From: Methanofollis tationis
GTDB taxonomy: Archaea > Halobacteriota > Methanomicrobia > Methanomicrobiales > Methanofollaceae
Direction of reading: 5' to 3'
Assembly (NCBI RefSeq): GCF_013377755.1
Contig: NZ_JABXWR010000001.1
Coordinates: 1,561,104 to 1,625,103 of the forward strand
Length of the DNA: 64,000 nt
Shown piece after piece: positions 1-7,952 of this stretch. The translations under genes were made by a program, and so were the position numbers. The notes under the pieces were generated by a model. It had not been told where the DNA came from. It searched no databases and saw only the letters and a program-made list of their open reading frames with translations. Position 1 is the first letter of the stretch. Each line of letters starts with the position of its first letter.

Positions 1-28
1 TAACGTGAGATATATCTCACAATCGGTG

Positions 29-424
29 ATGCACGTGAAGACGCGTTATATCCTCCAGACCGGCGCCGGCCTCGTCCTGGCGGCGGTCGGCATCTTTCTC
101 CGGGTGGGCGGCGCCGCCGTCGACACCGCCCTCTCCACATTGCTCATCGTCGTCGGGACGGTGATGGTCATGATGGGCGCCTTCAACCACCGCCGCTTCG
201 GCGACGGTATCGAGTCCGACGAGCGGACGCGGAAGATCGATGGGGCGGCGGCATCGTGGTCGTGGTTCGCCACCCTCATCCTCCTCTGCGCCCTCTTCTG
301 GGCGAACGAACTCGAACTGATCGCCTTCGATATGAGGGGCGTCTTCGCCGCCCTCCTCTTCTTCATGGTCTTCAGCGCAGCGGCCTTCTCGTGGTGCCTC
401 GCCAGACGGGAGGCACAGGAATGA
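29..424 (+). CDS. DUF2178-like small membrane protein
   Basis: Short integral membrane protein with four predicted hydrophobic helices in two pairs around a charged linker containing DERTRKID. The layout matches the DUF2178 family, whose function is unknown. It overlaps the next gene by ATGA, so translation is probably coupled. The start is uncertain. ATG at 29 is used here, but GTG at 5 is possible. GTG at 35 also fits, because a GGTGAT element at 25-30 lies 4 nt upstream of it. Neighbouring ABC exporter and Cro-like regulator genes suggest a membrane-stress or export role; that is inference from context only. Confidence 0.7.
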   Translation: MHVKTRYILQTGAGLVLAAVGIFLRVGGAAVDTALSTLLIVVGTVMVMMGAFNHRRFGDGIESDERTRKIDGAAASWSWFATLILLCALFWANELELIAFDMRGVFAALLFFMVFSAAAFSWCLARREAQE

Positions 425-807
425 AACGCCGCATCAGACTCTGGGTGATCTTCGGCTTTCTCTTCCTTGCTATCGGGGTCGTCCAGCACCTCACCGGGAT
501 CGGTTCCGACGCCACCACCGGGATTTTCGTCACCTCTGGCGTCGTCATCCTCATCTTCGCCGGGGCGCGGGCGATGCGGAAGGACGAGGGGCCAGAGCAG
601 GACGAGCGGACGCGGAGGATCGGGGCCTACGGGATCACCTACTCCTGGTTCGTCACCCTCGTCTACCTCTTCGTCCTCTTCTGGGCGGAGAATATGGGTC
701 TCCTCGTCCTCTCCTCGACCAACGTCATCCTCTCCTCGATCCTGCTGATGGCGGTCTCGGCAAAGATCTTCCAGTGGTGGTTCTTCAGGCAGGGGGACGT
801 GGAATGA
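421..807 (+). CDS. Second DUF2178-like small membrane protein
   Basis: A 128-residue membrane protein of the same plan as the gene before it: two N-terminal helices, a charged linker with DERTRRIG, then two more helices. The shared DERTR(K/R)I motif and order mark a tandem duplication. ATG at 421 overlaps the preceding stop (ATGA), and its own stop overlaps the next ATG at 804. The tight chain of overlaps suggests a single transcript with the ABC genes. Function unknown. Confidence 0.75.
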   Translation: MKRRIRLWVIFGFLFLAIGVVQHLTGIGSDATTGIFVTSGVVILIFAGARAMRKDEGPEQDERTRRIGAYGITYSWFVTLVYLFVLFWAENMGLLVLSSTNVILSSILLMAVSAKIFQWWFFRQGDVE

Positions 808-902
808 AAAAATCCGATTCCCTCCTCCTTTCGGGCGCCCTCCTGCTCATCGTGGATAGAGCGGCAATCTCCCTCCTCAATCCCGGAAAGGAGCGATCAT
901 GA
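804..902 (+). CDS. 32-residue coupled microprotein
   Basis: A very short frame encoding MKKSDSLLLSGALLLIVD and about 14 further residues. It has a lysine-led N-terminus and one hydrophobic stretch, like a small membrane peptide or a trimmed copy of the first helix of the DUF2178-like genes. Both ends overlap neighbours by ATGA, at 804-807 and 899-902, exactly as the full-length genes of this operon do; that is the main evidence that it is translated. It could be a degenerate third DUF2178 paralogue. No function can be assigned. Confidence 0.55.
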   Translation: MKKSDSLLLSGALLLIVDRAAISLLNPGKERS

Positions 903-1825
903 ACATAATCACTGTCGAAAATCTTCAGAAAGCCTTCAAAGGAAGGCCGGTGCTCAAGGGCATCACCTTCTCGGTGAAAAAGGGCGAAGTCTTCGGTTTC
1001 CTCGGGCCGAACGGCGCCGGAAAGACCACGACGATGCGCTGCCTCCTCGGCCTCCTGCGACCGGACACCGGGAATGCACTCGTCTTCGGTGAGAACATGG
1101 CCGGATCCGACCGTCTCCGCGGGCGGATAGGGGCGCTCCTGGAAAAAGATGGGCTATCCGACCGTCTCACGGCCGAAGAAAACCTCGACTACTACGCCCG
1201 CCTCTACGGGGTCTCTGGCAGGGACGAAAGGGTGCGGGAGATCCTGGAGTTCACCGGACTTACCGAGAGAAAGGACAGCCTCGTCGGCACCTTCTCGACC
1301 GGCATGCGCAGAAAACTCGGGATAGGGCGGGCGATCCTCCACGATCCCGAGGTGCTCTTCCTTGACGAGCCCTCGGCCGGCCTCGATCCCGAGGCGCAGA
1401 GAATGGTGCGCGACCTGATCGCCGACCTCTCGCGCGAGGAGGAGATGACCGTCGTCGTCAACTCCCACAACCTCGACGAGGTCCAGCGCGTCTGCTCGAC
1501 CGTCGCCATTCTCCACGACGGTCGGATCCGGGCGTTCGACACGCTCGAGCGGCTGCGGAGCGGCGGCGGGACTGAAGTCAGGATCGCCCTCTCGGATAGG
1601 TCCTCGGCCGAACGGGCGCTCGCCGTCCTCTCAGCGGCCCAGGGGGTCGCCGTGGTCTCGCGGGATGGGGAGGAGGTCTCTGCACGCCTCAACGGCGCCG
1701 ACGTCCCCACCCTGGTGCGGGCAATGGTGGAGGCCGGCTGCGCCATCGAAGAGGTCAGGAAAGACCACCGCTCCCTGGAGGAGATCTATCTCTCTGTGGT
1801 CAGGCAGGCGGAGGGATCGGCATGA
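899..1825 (+). CDS. ABC transporter ATP-binding protein (CcmA/drug-export type)
   Basis: A 308-residue ABC ATPase. Walker A is GPNGAGKTTT near residue 38, the signature is STGMRRKLGIGRA, Walker B is VLFLDEPSAGLDPE, and the H-loop is NSHNLDEV. A C-terminal extension of about 90 residues is typical of export ATPases of the DrrA/CcmA/NatA group. It should dimerise and power the permease that follows, whose ATG at 1822 overlaps this stop. The substrate is not readable from sequence; lipid, peptide, sodium or drug export are all known for the group. Confidence 0.92.
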   Translation: MNIITVENLQKAFKGRPVLKGITFSVKKGEVFGFLGPNGAGKTTTMRCLLGLLRPDTGNALVFGENMAGSDRLRGRIGALLEKDGLSDRLTAEENLDYYARLYGVSGRDERVREILEFTGLTERKDSLVGTFSTGMRRKLGIGRAILHDPEVLFLDEPSAGLDPEAQRMVRDLIADLSREEEMTVVVNSHNLDEVQRVCSTVAILHDGRIRAFDTLERLRSGGGTEVRIALSDRSSAERALAVLSAAQGVAVVSRDGEEVSARLNGADVPTLVRAMVEAGCAIEEVRKDHRSLEEIYLSVVRQAEGSA

Positions 1826-2514
1826 ACAATATCCTCACCGTGGCGCGCAAAGAGGCCGGGCTGATCATCCGCTCCCGCCAGCTCATGGTATCGGCGCTCT
1901 TCGTCACGGTCATTTTTTCCGGGACGGCGACCATCGGGTCAGGGGCGGAAGGCGGAGCCTCCATCGGTGCACTGATCTTCATGGTGATCACCGTGACCGG
2001 GATCTTCATGAGTTACATCTTCTCGGGACAGGCCTTCCTGCGGGAGAAGACCGAGGGGACGATCGAGACCCTCCTCTGCACCCCCCTCTCGCTCAGGGAG
2101 ATCTGGGCCGGAAAGGTCGTCGGGATCACCCTCCCGGCGTACCTTCTCGCACTCGCCGGAACCGGCATCATCGCCGGCGTCGCCTCGGTCGTCGACCGGG
2201 GGATCGTCCTCCCCCCGGCGCCGGTCGTGCTTCACGTCCTCGTCGTGGTCCCGGCCTTCATCGCCGTCGCCGCCGGGCTGCTCGGTTTTGTCCAGCTCCT
2301 TCTGGGCATGCGCGAGAACCAGATCATCAACATGGCGATCATCTTCGGCGTGATCTTCTCGTTCTCGCTCTCGGCCGGTCTGGCCGGAGAGGAGGTCGTC
2401 GTCGGCTGGGGAACCGAAGGGGTGCTGGTCGCCGTCGCCGCCGCCCTGCTCGCCCTCGTCGGATGGGCGACGCGGTATCTGGACCGCGAGCGGATCGTGA
2501 CCACCATCCCATAA
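1822..2514 (+). CDS. ABC-2 type permease
   Basis: A 230-residue hydrophobic protein with about six helices. The polar segment REKTEGTIETLLCTPLS, followed by EIWAGKVVG, is the cytoplasmic coupling region seen in ABC-2/NatB-type permeases. It starts inside the stop of the ATPase gene (ATGA overlap), so the two form one exporter. The protein is on the short side for the family. The downstream Cro-like regulator is only 9 nt away and may control the operon. Confidence 0.88.
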   Translation: MNNILTVARKEAGLIIRSRQLMVSALFVTVIFSGTATIGSGAEGGASIGALIFMVITVTGIFMSYIFSGQAFLREKTEGTIETLLCTPLSLREIWAGKVVGITLPAYLLALAGTGIIAGVASVVDRGIVLPPAPVVLHVLVVVPAFIAVAAGLLGFVQLLLGMRENQIINMAIIFGVIFSFSLSAGLAGEEVVVGWGTEGVLVAVAAALLALVGWATRYLDRERIVTTIP

Positions 2515-2523
2515 CGGTGCCGT

Positions 2524-2733
2524 ATGCAGACAAAGATCAGGGAATACCGCGCAAAAATCGGGATCACGCAGGAGGAACTCGCTGCACGCGTCGGGGTGCG
2601 CCGGGAGACCGTCGTCTTCCTGGAGAAGGGGAAGTACAACCCATCCCTCAAACTCGCATGGCGGGTCGCACAGGAACTCGGGGCCCGGATCGAAGATCTC
2701 TTCATCTTCGGTGAGGAGGACCGCGAGAGCTGA
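2524..2733 (+). CDS. Cro/XRE-family HTH regulator (YozG-like)
   Basis: A 69-residue protein that is almost entirely one helix-turn-helix domain: [20 protein letters not shown] followed by [19 protein letters not shown]. These minimal regulators are commonly encoded next to DUF2178 membrane proteins and ABC exporters in archaea and Firmicutes, and the same pairing is seen here. It probably regulates its own operon; this is inference. Its 3' end overlaps the end of the convergent ROK gene by 32 nt. Confidence 0.88.
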   Translation: MQTKIREYRAKIGITQEELAARVGVRRETVVFLEKGKYNPSLKLAWRVAQELGARIEDLFIFGEEDRES

Positions 2734-3658
2734 TCCCCCCTGCTCCGAAGGCGTATGCCGCCGCTCCAAAGAGCGGCGCCCGCCCGCCGAGGGGGCTGAC
2801 GCAGATCGCAGGGAGGGGAAGGTAGCGGTCGATATGCGGGAGCATGTGCCGCAGGATCAGGCCACCGTGGGCCTGTGCGATCGGGCCGTCGATAACGATC
2901 ATTTCTGGATCGTAGGCGACGATCAGGTCTGAAACCGCCCGGCCGTTCACCTCGCCCAGGACGTCCATGAAGGCGAGGGCGACCCGGTCGCCCGCCACCG
3001 CCGCCTCCAGAATCCCGCGGCTCGTGGAGGCGTCGAAGGTGGGTCGCTCACCCCACCGGGCAGACCACGCCGCAAAGAACCCCGGCATCCCGGTCCCGGA
3101 GGCATAGCCCTCCCAGTGGCCGGTATGCCCGCAGCCGCACGGGAGAGCGTATGCACAATCCACATGGAGGTGGCCGACCTCACCGGCGTTCCCACCCCTC
3201 CCGAGGAGCAGGCGGCCGTCGACGACCGCACCCCCGCCGATCCCGGTGGAAAAGGTGATATAGACCAGATTATCCACACGCGTCCCGGCCCCGCGCCAGC
3301 GCTCCCCCAGGGCGCCGGCCCGGCAATCGTTGATCAGACTGACAGGGAGGCCGAAGCGGTCGGTGAGCGGGCCGACGAGCGGGACTTCATCAAAGGCCAT
3401 GTTCGGCGAGCGGACGACCGTGCCCGCCGCAGCATCGATCGGGCCGGCCGAGGCGACCCCGATCGCCCGGGCAGCGCTGCCTTCGAGCACCTGGTCAACA
3501 GCCGAGGCGACGGCGTCAGTCACGGCCATGCCAGAGCGTCCCTGCCGCGGGGTGTCGGCGACGACGCTGTCCCCGGCCAGACCCTCCCGCGTGACCAGTG
3601 CCGCCCTCAGGTTGGTCGCCCCGAGATCGACGGCGACGACGGCATCCTCTGCAGCCAT
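2702..3658 (-). CDS. ROK-family sugar kinase (glucokinase-like)
   Basis: A 318-residue ROK kinase. The N-terminal phosphate loop is [13 protein letters not shown], the catalytic base region is [13 protein letters not shown], and the glycine-rich segment is [12 protein letters not shown]. The zinc motif is altered: [10 protein letters not shown], with histidine in place of the usual third cysteine. ROK enzymes phosphorylate glucose, ManNAc or related sugars in the cytoplasm. ATG at 3658 is used because the conserved fold begins within seven residues and a GAGG element lies just upstream. The gene stands alone and its 3' end overlaps the convergent regulator. Confidence 0.88.
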   Translation of the reverse strand: MAAEDAVVAVDLGATNLRAALVTREGLAGDSVVADTPRQGRSGMAVTDAVASAVDQVLEGSAARAIGVASAGPIDAAAGTVVRSPNMAFDEVPLVGPLTDRFGLPVSLINDCRAGALGERWRGAGTRVDNLVYITFSTGIGGGAVVDGRLLLGRGGNAGEVGHLHVDCAYALPCGCGHTGHWEGYASGTGMPGFFAAWSARWGERPTFDASTSRGILEAAVAGDRVALAFMDVLGEVNGRAVSDLIVAYDPEMIVIDGPIAQAHGGLILRHMLPHIDRYLPLPAICVSPLGGRAPLFGAAAYAFGAGGISSRGPPHRR

Positions 3659-3683
3659 ATCCTCACGCCCGATAAAGAGAGGG

Positions 3684-4193
3684 TTATTCCCCCTCCCCCC
3701 TCTTTCGGATGACCATCTCGCACTGAGCATCGCCCATGCACCGCGCCCGCACGAACCTGAGGGTGAACGCCCCGTTCAGGTGCTCGACAGCCGAGATGGC
3801 AAACGGCATGCACCATGAAGCGCCCGCGGAGAGATCGCATGCGACATCACGCAGCGTCCCGGTAAACGGGCATCCTTTCATCACCACCGTCGCCGCTTCT
3901 CCTGACGCCGGGAGGACAGTGACCCTGAACTCCGGGCCGAAGAGCACCACGGCGCCGACCCTCAGCGCCCCGGCGATCTCCTCCGCGTTATCGGTCGAAA
4001 TGCCGAAGGTATCGACGATCTCCTTCACCTCGCGGCCGATCGCGTACCAGATCATTTGCTCCCGCTCTTCGACCGCCCCGGTTCCTTCACCGCGCAGGGC
4101 GCAGGAGTAGAGCGCCGGAATGAGGGCGGCCAGACGCGCCGCAAACCGCCACCTCGCCATCGGCGGGATCTCCTCGATCAGATCCTTTGCCAT
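3684..4193 (-). CDS. Cysteine-containing paralogue A, ATC-hydrolase/DUF6125-like
   Basis: About 169 residues. The N-terminal half is helical, then come VVMKGCPFTG, a cysteine-histidine patch and the terminal pattern CMGDAQCEMVI. The layout (helical N-terminus, CP motif, GD-x-x-C near the end) resembles the L-2-amino-thiazoline-4-carboxylate hydrolase family and the related DUF6125 group; the family assignment is tentative. It is a tandem paralogue of the next gene upstream on this strand. Three GTG codons precede the ATG at 4193, so the exact start is open. Confidence 0.6.
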   Translation of the reverse strand: MAKDLIEEIPPMARWRFAARLAALIPALYSCALRGEGTGAVEEREQMIWYAIGREVKEIVDTFGISTDNAEEIAGALRVGAVVLFGPEFRVTVLPASGEAATVVMKGCPFTGTLRDVACDLSAGASWCMPFAISAVEHLNGAFTLRFVRARCMGDAQCEMVIRKRGEGE

Positions 4194-4247
4194 CACCACC
4201 ACTCTCGCCCACAGATACTAAAAAAGATGGGATCGAACCACGGGCAT

Positions 4248-4745
4248 TCAGGCTTTCGGCTCGATCCTCATCCTGCACTCGGCATCGCCGACGCAGATCC
4301 CGCTCCGGTGCGCAATCCCGTAGGATGGGTTCAGGCTCTCAACCGCAGACTCACCATACGCCCTGCAGTCGGCACAGCAGGCGCGCGGGTCCATCCCCAT
4401 CTCAGATGCACGGGAGCACATGGGACAGGAGGTCACGACAATATCGGCGCAGTCCCGGTCTTTCGCCACCTTCACCTCGCCCTGCAGTTCAGGGCCGAGC
4501 AGGAGGGTCGAGATGGTGCTGTACGCCTCCGCCACGTCCGCCGCATTCTTCAACGGCATGGCGAAACCGCGGGCGAGCGCACCCTGCCCCTTTCCGGCCT
4601 CCCGCCAGATCGCCACGATCGACTCTTCAAAGCCCTCGCCGTACCGCTCCATGACCGCACGATGATAGGCGAACGGCATCGCCGTCGCCGCCCGCGTCGC
4701 AATGTTCCACCTCAGCTCGGCAGGTATCTGCTCTATTTTAGTCAT
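4248..4745 (-). CDS. Cysteine-rich paralogue B, ATC-hydrolase/DUF6125-like
   Basis: A 165-residue relative of the downstream gene, with more cysteines: VTSCPMCSRA, then CCADC, and the terminal CVGDAECRMRI. The shared endings (C-x-GDA-x-C-x-M-x-I) and N-terminal RW-x2-A-x-RAA pattern show common descent. The cysteines could bind a metal or cluster. ATG at 4745 is chosen because GGAGAGGTGG lies 6 nt upstream; the GTG at 4754 lies inside that ribosome-binding site. Divergent from the HAD gene. Confidence 0.65.
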   Translation of the reverse strand: MTKIEQIPAELRWNIATRAATAMPFAYHRAVMERYGEGFEESIVAIWREAGKGQGALARGFAMPLKNAADVAEAYSTISTLLLGPELQGEVKVAKDRDCADIVVTSCPMCSRASEMGMDPRACCADCRAYGESAVESLNPSYGIAHRSGICVGDAECRMRIEPKA

Positions 4746-4806
4746 CTGTTCCACCTCTCCGGCACCCCGGAACAGAGGCCGCGGTGCCGGAGGAATATAT
4801 CAGACC

Positions 4807-4820
4807 AAATATATAAAATA
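4807..4820 (+). promoter_or_regulatory. TATA box of the HAD-hydrolase gene
   Basis: The AT-rich element AAATATATAAAATA lies in otherwise GC-rich DNA. Transcription starting about 25 nt downstream (near 4838) would give a leader of about 30 nt to the ATG at 4868. It would exclude the GTG at 4823 as the start. Confidence 0.65.
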
Positions 4821-4867
4821 CGGTGAGGCGCAAGACCAAAAACCTCATCCGCACCAGAAGATCTGGT

Positions 4868-5653
4868 ATGGCAGAGGCCGGGCAGATCAGGGGCGTCCTT
4901 CTCGATATCGACGGGGTGCTGTATGCAGGCGGCAGGGCGATCGACGGGGGGAGAGAGACGGTGGCATGGCTGGAGGAGGAGGGCGTACCCTTCAGGTGCG
5001 TATCCAACACCACCAGCCGTTCCCGCCGCTCCATCGCCGCACGCCTCAGGGCGCTGGACTATGATATCGACGACTCCCTGATCTTCAACCCGCCGCGTGC
5101 GGCGATCAGGCACCTGCAGGGAAAAAAGACCTTCCTCCTCACCCGCGGCGATGTCAGGGACGACTTCATCGCCGCGGGGATCGCTCTCGTCGAAGAGGGG
5201 GCCGAAGCGGTCGTGGTCGGGGACGCAGGCGACGGCTTCACCTACGAGGCGATGAACCGGGCCTTCAGGATGGCCCTCGAAGGGGCCGGGATCGTCGCCC
5301 TCGAAAAGGACCGCTACTGGATGGGTGCGGACGGGATGATGCTCTCCGCAGGGCCGTTTGTGGCGGCACTCGAATACGCCTCTGAGCGCGAAGCCGTGGT
5401 CGTCGGCAAACCGTCGCCTGAATTTTTCAGGCTTGCCCTCGAGGACATGGGCATACAACCATCCAGCGCCCTCATGGTCGGCGACGATCTCAGAACCGAT
5501 GTCGGCGGAGCACAGGCCGCAGGCATGAGGACGGCGCTGGTCAGGACCGGAAAATTCAGGCAGGAGGTATTCGAGGCTTCCCTGATCAGGCCGGACCTCC
5601 TCCTCCCCTCGATCGCCGACCTCCCCGAAGCGATCAGAGAAACATTTATATAA
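4868..5653 (+). CDS. HAD-superfamily IIA phosphatase (LHPP/NagD-like)
   Basis: A 261-residue HAD hydrolase. Motif I is LLDIDGVLYAGG, motif II is CVSNTTSRSR, the IIA-type cap lies in the middle, motif III lysine is in VVGKPSPEFF, and motif IV is MVGDDLRTDVGGAQAAGM. The pattern fits the LHPP/TIGR01458 subgroup, which dephosphorylates small phosphate esters or phosphoproteins. The start at 4868 is chosen because the fold begins at once and the promoter at 4807-4820 makes the upstream GTG unlikely. Confidence 0.88.
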   Translation: MAEAGQIRGVLLDIDGVLYAGGRAIDGGRETVAWLEEEGVPFRCVSNTTSRSRRSIAARLRALDYDIDDSLIFNPPRAAIRHLQGKKTFLLTRGDVRDDFIAAGIALVEEGAEAVVVGDAGDGFTYEAMNRAFRMALEGAGIVALEKDRYWMGADGMMLSAGPFVAALEYASEREAVVVGKPSPEFFRLALEDMGIQPSSALMVGDDLRTDVGGAQAAGMRTALVRTGKFRQEVFEASLIRPDLLLPSIADLPEAIRETFI

Positions 5654-5654
5654 T
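5645..5654 (+). promoter_or_regulatory. TATA box of the transglutaminase-like gene
   Basis: TTTATATAAT overlaps the stop codon of the preceding HAD gene. A start site near 5675 gives a short leader that contains a GGGGAG element at 5691-5696. Confidence 0.6.
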
Positions 5655-5706
5655 GGCACCCATGAGTCTCGCCTGAGAAAACAGGAGACGGGGGAGACAG
5701 TACGTG

Positions 5707-6825
5707 ATGAACAGGCCGATATGGACGACAATTATAGTGATAACGCTGCTGTGCACCGGCGTTCTGGTTGCTTCCGGGATCGTAACGATGCTTCGCCCCA
5801 TCGTCATTTACCCCTCCATCACACCGGCATCGAACGTCCTGGGAACAGATCAGGCTGAATTCATCTTTCCCTTTGAAGACGCCCGTTACCGGCTCAGGAT
5901 GCCGGTGGACGCCGCCGTCTACACGGGGGCGCGGGACGGATCGAAGAGCGCCATACTCTACCGGGAGATCCCTGACGACGAGTGGATCCCGGCATATTAT
6001 CTCGCGTTCATCGACGACCCGCACCAGGAGGCACTCTATACTGGTCTTCTCAGTGCTTTTTCCGGGATCAGGGACGAAAACGGTCTTGACTCCGACCGGT
6101 ACCTGGAGATGATCACGGCATTTGTCCAGTCCATCCCGTACGAGGACCACCCCGGCGGCGCTCCGCCGAAGTTCCCGGTGGAGACCGTGGCCGAGCGGAC
6201 CGGCGACTGCGACGACAAGAGTCTCCTCCTCGCCGCCCTCCTCTCCAGGGCCGGCTACGATGTCGCCCTCCTCAACTTCATTGAGAACTCCCATATGGGC
6301 GTCGGCGTTGCTACGGACACCGGCACGTACGGCTCGACCGGCTACGCCTTCATCGAGACGACCGATTACAACTTCGTCGGGGTCGTCCCGGATAACCTGG
6401 CAAACGGCGCGCGCCTCACCGGAGACCCCCAGGTGATCAGGGTGGGCAACGGTACCGTGGACTACACGGCCAGAGCTGAGACGGCATATATCATGGAGCA
6501 GTCAGGGGCGGCACGCGCCGTCATCGACACCTTCGCCCTGAACCTCAGCGAGCGTCAGGCCGACCTGAAAAAGACCGGGGCCAGCATCGCCAGCGAGAAA
6601 GAGACCATTGAGAAACTGCTCCTGGCAGGAGATATCGCAGGTTTCACCGCACGGATACAGGGCTACAACAACAGAGTGGAAACCTACAACCAGGCCGTTG
6701 CGGAGTATGCGGCAGATTCCCGGAGATACGACCGGGCCGTCGAAACCTACAACTATATCGCCGGCCACCGCTACGACCGAAAAGGCACCTTCGCGTGGCT
6801 CCTCTCCAGTTCTCCGGCTGTGTGA
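5707..6825 (+). CDS. Membrane-anchored transglutaminase-like cysteine protease
   Basis: A 372-residue protein with an N-terminal transmembrane anchor (ITLLCTGVLVASGIVTML) and a transglutaminase-like core. The core shows the catalytic Cys in ERTGDCDDKSLLLAALLS, a His in NSHMGVGV and a following Asp in ETTDYNFVG. After residue 260 it is helical and repetitive (ETYNQAV, ETYNYIA), probably a coiled coil. The active domain should face the outside of the cell. The true substrate is unknown; archaeal members may act as proteases or peptide cross-linkers. GTG at 5704 is an equally possible start. Confidence 0.8.
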   Translation: MNRPIWTTIIVITLLCTGVLVASGIVTMLRPIVIYPSITPASNVLGTDQAEFIFPFEDARYRLRMPVDAAVYTGARDGSKSAILYREIPDDEWIPAYYLAFIDDPHQEALYTGLLSAFSGIRDENGLDSDRYLEMITAFVQSIPYEDHPGGAPPKFPVETVAERTGDCDDKSLLLAALLSRAGYDVALLNFIENSHMGVGVATDTGTYGSTGYAFIETTDYNFVGVVPDNLANGARLTGDPQVIRVGNGTVDYTARAETAYIMEQSGAARAVIDTFALNLSERQADLKKTGASIASEKETIEKLLLAGDIAGFTARIQGYNNRVETYNQAVAEYAADSRRYDRAVETYNYIAGHRYDRKGTFAWLLSSSPAV

Positions 6826-6876
6826 ACCAGGTCGGCCCCATCGCAAACAGGCAGGATATTCCGGTTCACCTCTCGT

Positions 6877-7113
6877 TCACGCGAGAGAGGCGAAGTCCTG
6901 AACCCTCGCCGTATCTTCTCCGGTTTCGCGTGCGTTCATATCCATAAACCGGGTGCAGACCCGGCAGGGCAGGACCGGGGCCTCTCTCCCCCTGCACGCC
7001 GCTGTCTCCCGTGCACGGAGGGTGATCTTCGACATCTGGCTTTTGCGCAGAACAACCGGGTAGGCCCGGGCACGCTCGGCGAGTGCCGAGAAGGTCGTAT
7101 CGTCCATGATCAT
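6877..7113 (-). CDS. Small hypothetical protein with a CxxC motif
   Basis: A 78-residue frame rich in arginine and alanine, with one possible metal motif (PCRVCTRF). I do not recognise a family. It is divergent from sufC, and no clear ribosome-binding site precedes either ATG (7113 or 7107). It could be a chance frame in GC-rich DNA. Confidence 0.3.
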   Translation of the reverse strand: MIMDDTTFSALAERARAYPVVLRKSQMSKITLRARETAACRGREAPVLPCRVCTRFMDMNARETGEDTARVQDFASLA

Positions 7114-7220
7114 ACCGGGGGGTGAAGGGTATATTATCCCGGGCCGGGCGCGGGGTGAAAGTGTATCTTCTGCCGATAACTGTTTATCTGCATTATCAGA
7201 AATACTCTGGAGAGGTATCC

Positions 7221-7952
7221 ATGCTCAAAATCGAGAAGCTGAAGGTCAGGGTCGGGGACCGGGAAGTCCTCCACGAGATCGATCTTCAGATCAATGACGG
7301 GGAGACGCACGTCCTCATGGGGCCGAACGGCTCGGGGAAGAGCACCCTGTTGATGACCATCATGGGCTTTGGCAACTACGAGGTCATCGGCGGACGGATC
7401 GTCTACAATGGAAAGGATATCACCCACATGCCCATCCAAGAACGGGCGCAGATGGGGATAGGAATGCTCTTCCAGCGCCCCCCCACCATATCAGGCCTCA
7501 AACTCGAGAAACTCCTCACGGCGGTGGCAGGAGGAAAGACCGGAGATATCCCGACCTACGCGCGGTCCATGGACATGGAGCGTTTTCTCGAACGGGATAT
7601 CAACAAGGGATTTTCAGGCGGCGAGATCAAGCGGAGCGAGGTGCTGCAGTTGATGATCCAGCGGCCCGACTTCATCATGCTTGACGAGCCCGAGAGCGGG
7701 GTGGACCTGGAGAACATCTCCCTGATGGGCACCTCGATCGCACACCTCCTCCAGAAAGACCAGCACATCGTAAACCGGCAGAAGAGCGGGCTGATCATCA
7801 CCCACACCGGCTATATCCTCGATTATCTCGACGCCGACTTCGGCCATGTCATGATCGACGGGACGATCCGGTGCCACGGCAACCCCCGCGAGATACTGAA
7901 AGTGATCAAAGAGAGAGGATACAGGGAGTGCCTTGCATGCCAGCAGATATGA
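7221..7952 (+). CDS. sufC: SufC-type Fe-S assembly ATPase
   Basis: A 243-residue ABC ATPase of the SufC family. Walker A is MGPNGSGKSTLLMTIMG, the signature region is KGFSGGEIKRSEVLQ, Walker B is FIMLDEPESGVDLENI, and the H-loop is ITHTG. SufC drives the SufB scaffold in building Fe-S clusters in the cytoplasm. The start at 7221 is set by GGAGAGGT about 4 nt upstream. SufB overlaps the 3' end. Only SufC and SufB are present here, the minimal SufBC system usual in methanogens. Confidence 0.95.
   Translation: MLKIEKLKVRVGDREVLHEIDLQINDGETHVLMGPNGSGKSTLLMTIMGFGNYEVIGGRIVYNGKDITHMPIQERAQMGIGMLFQRPPTISGLKLEKLLTAVAGGKTGDIPTYARSMDMERFLERDINKGFSGGEIKRSEVLQLMIQRPDFIMLDEPESGVDLENISLMGTSIAHLLQKDQHIVNRQKSGLIITHTGYILDYLDADFGHVMIDGTIRCHGNPREILKVIKERGYRECLACQQI

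Noticed and set aside
4823-4867. GTG at 4823 as the start of the HAD hydrolase.
   Set aside because: It lies 3 nt after a strong TATA box, upstream of the expected transcription start. The added residues are basic and not part of the fold.
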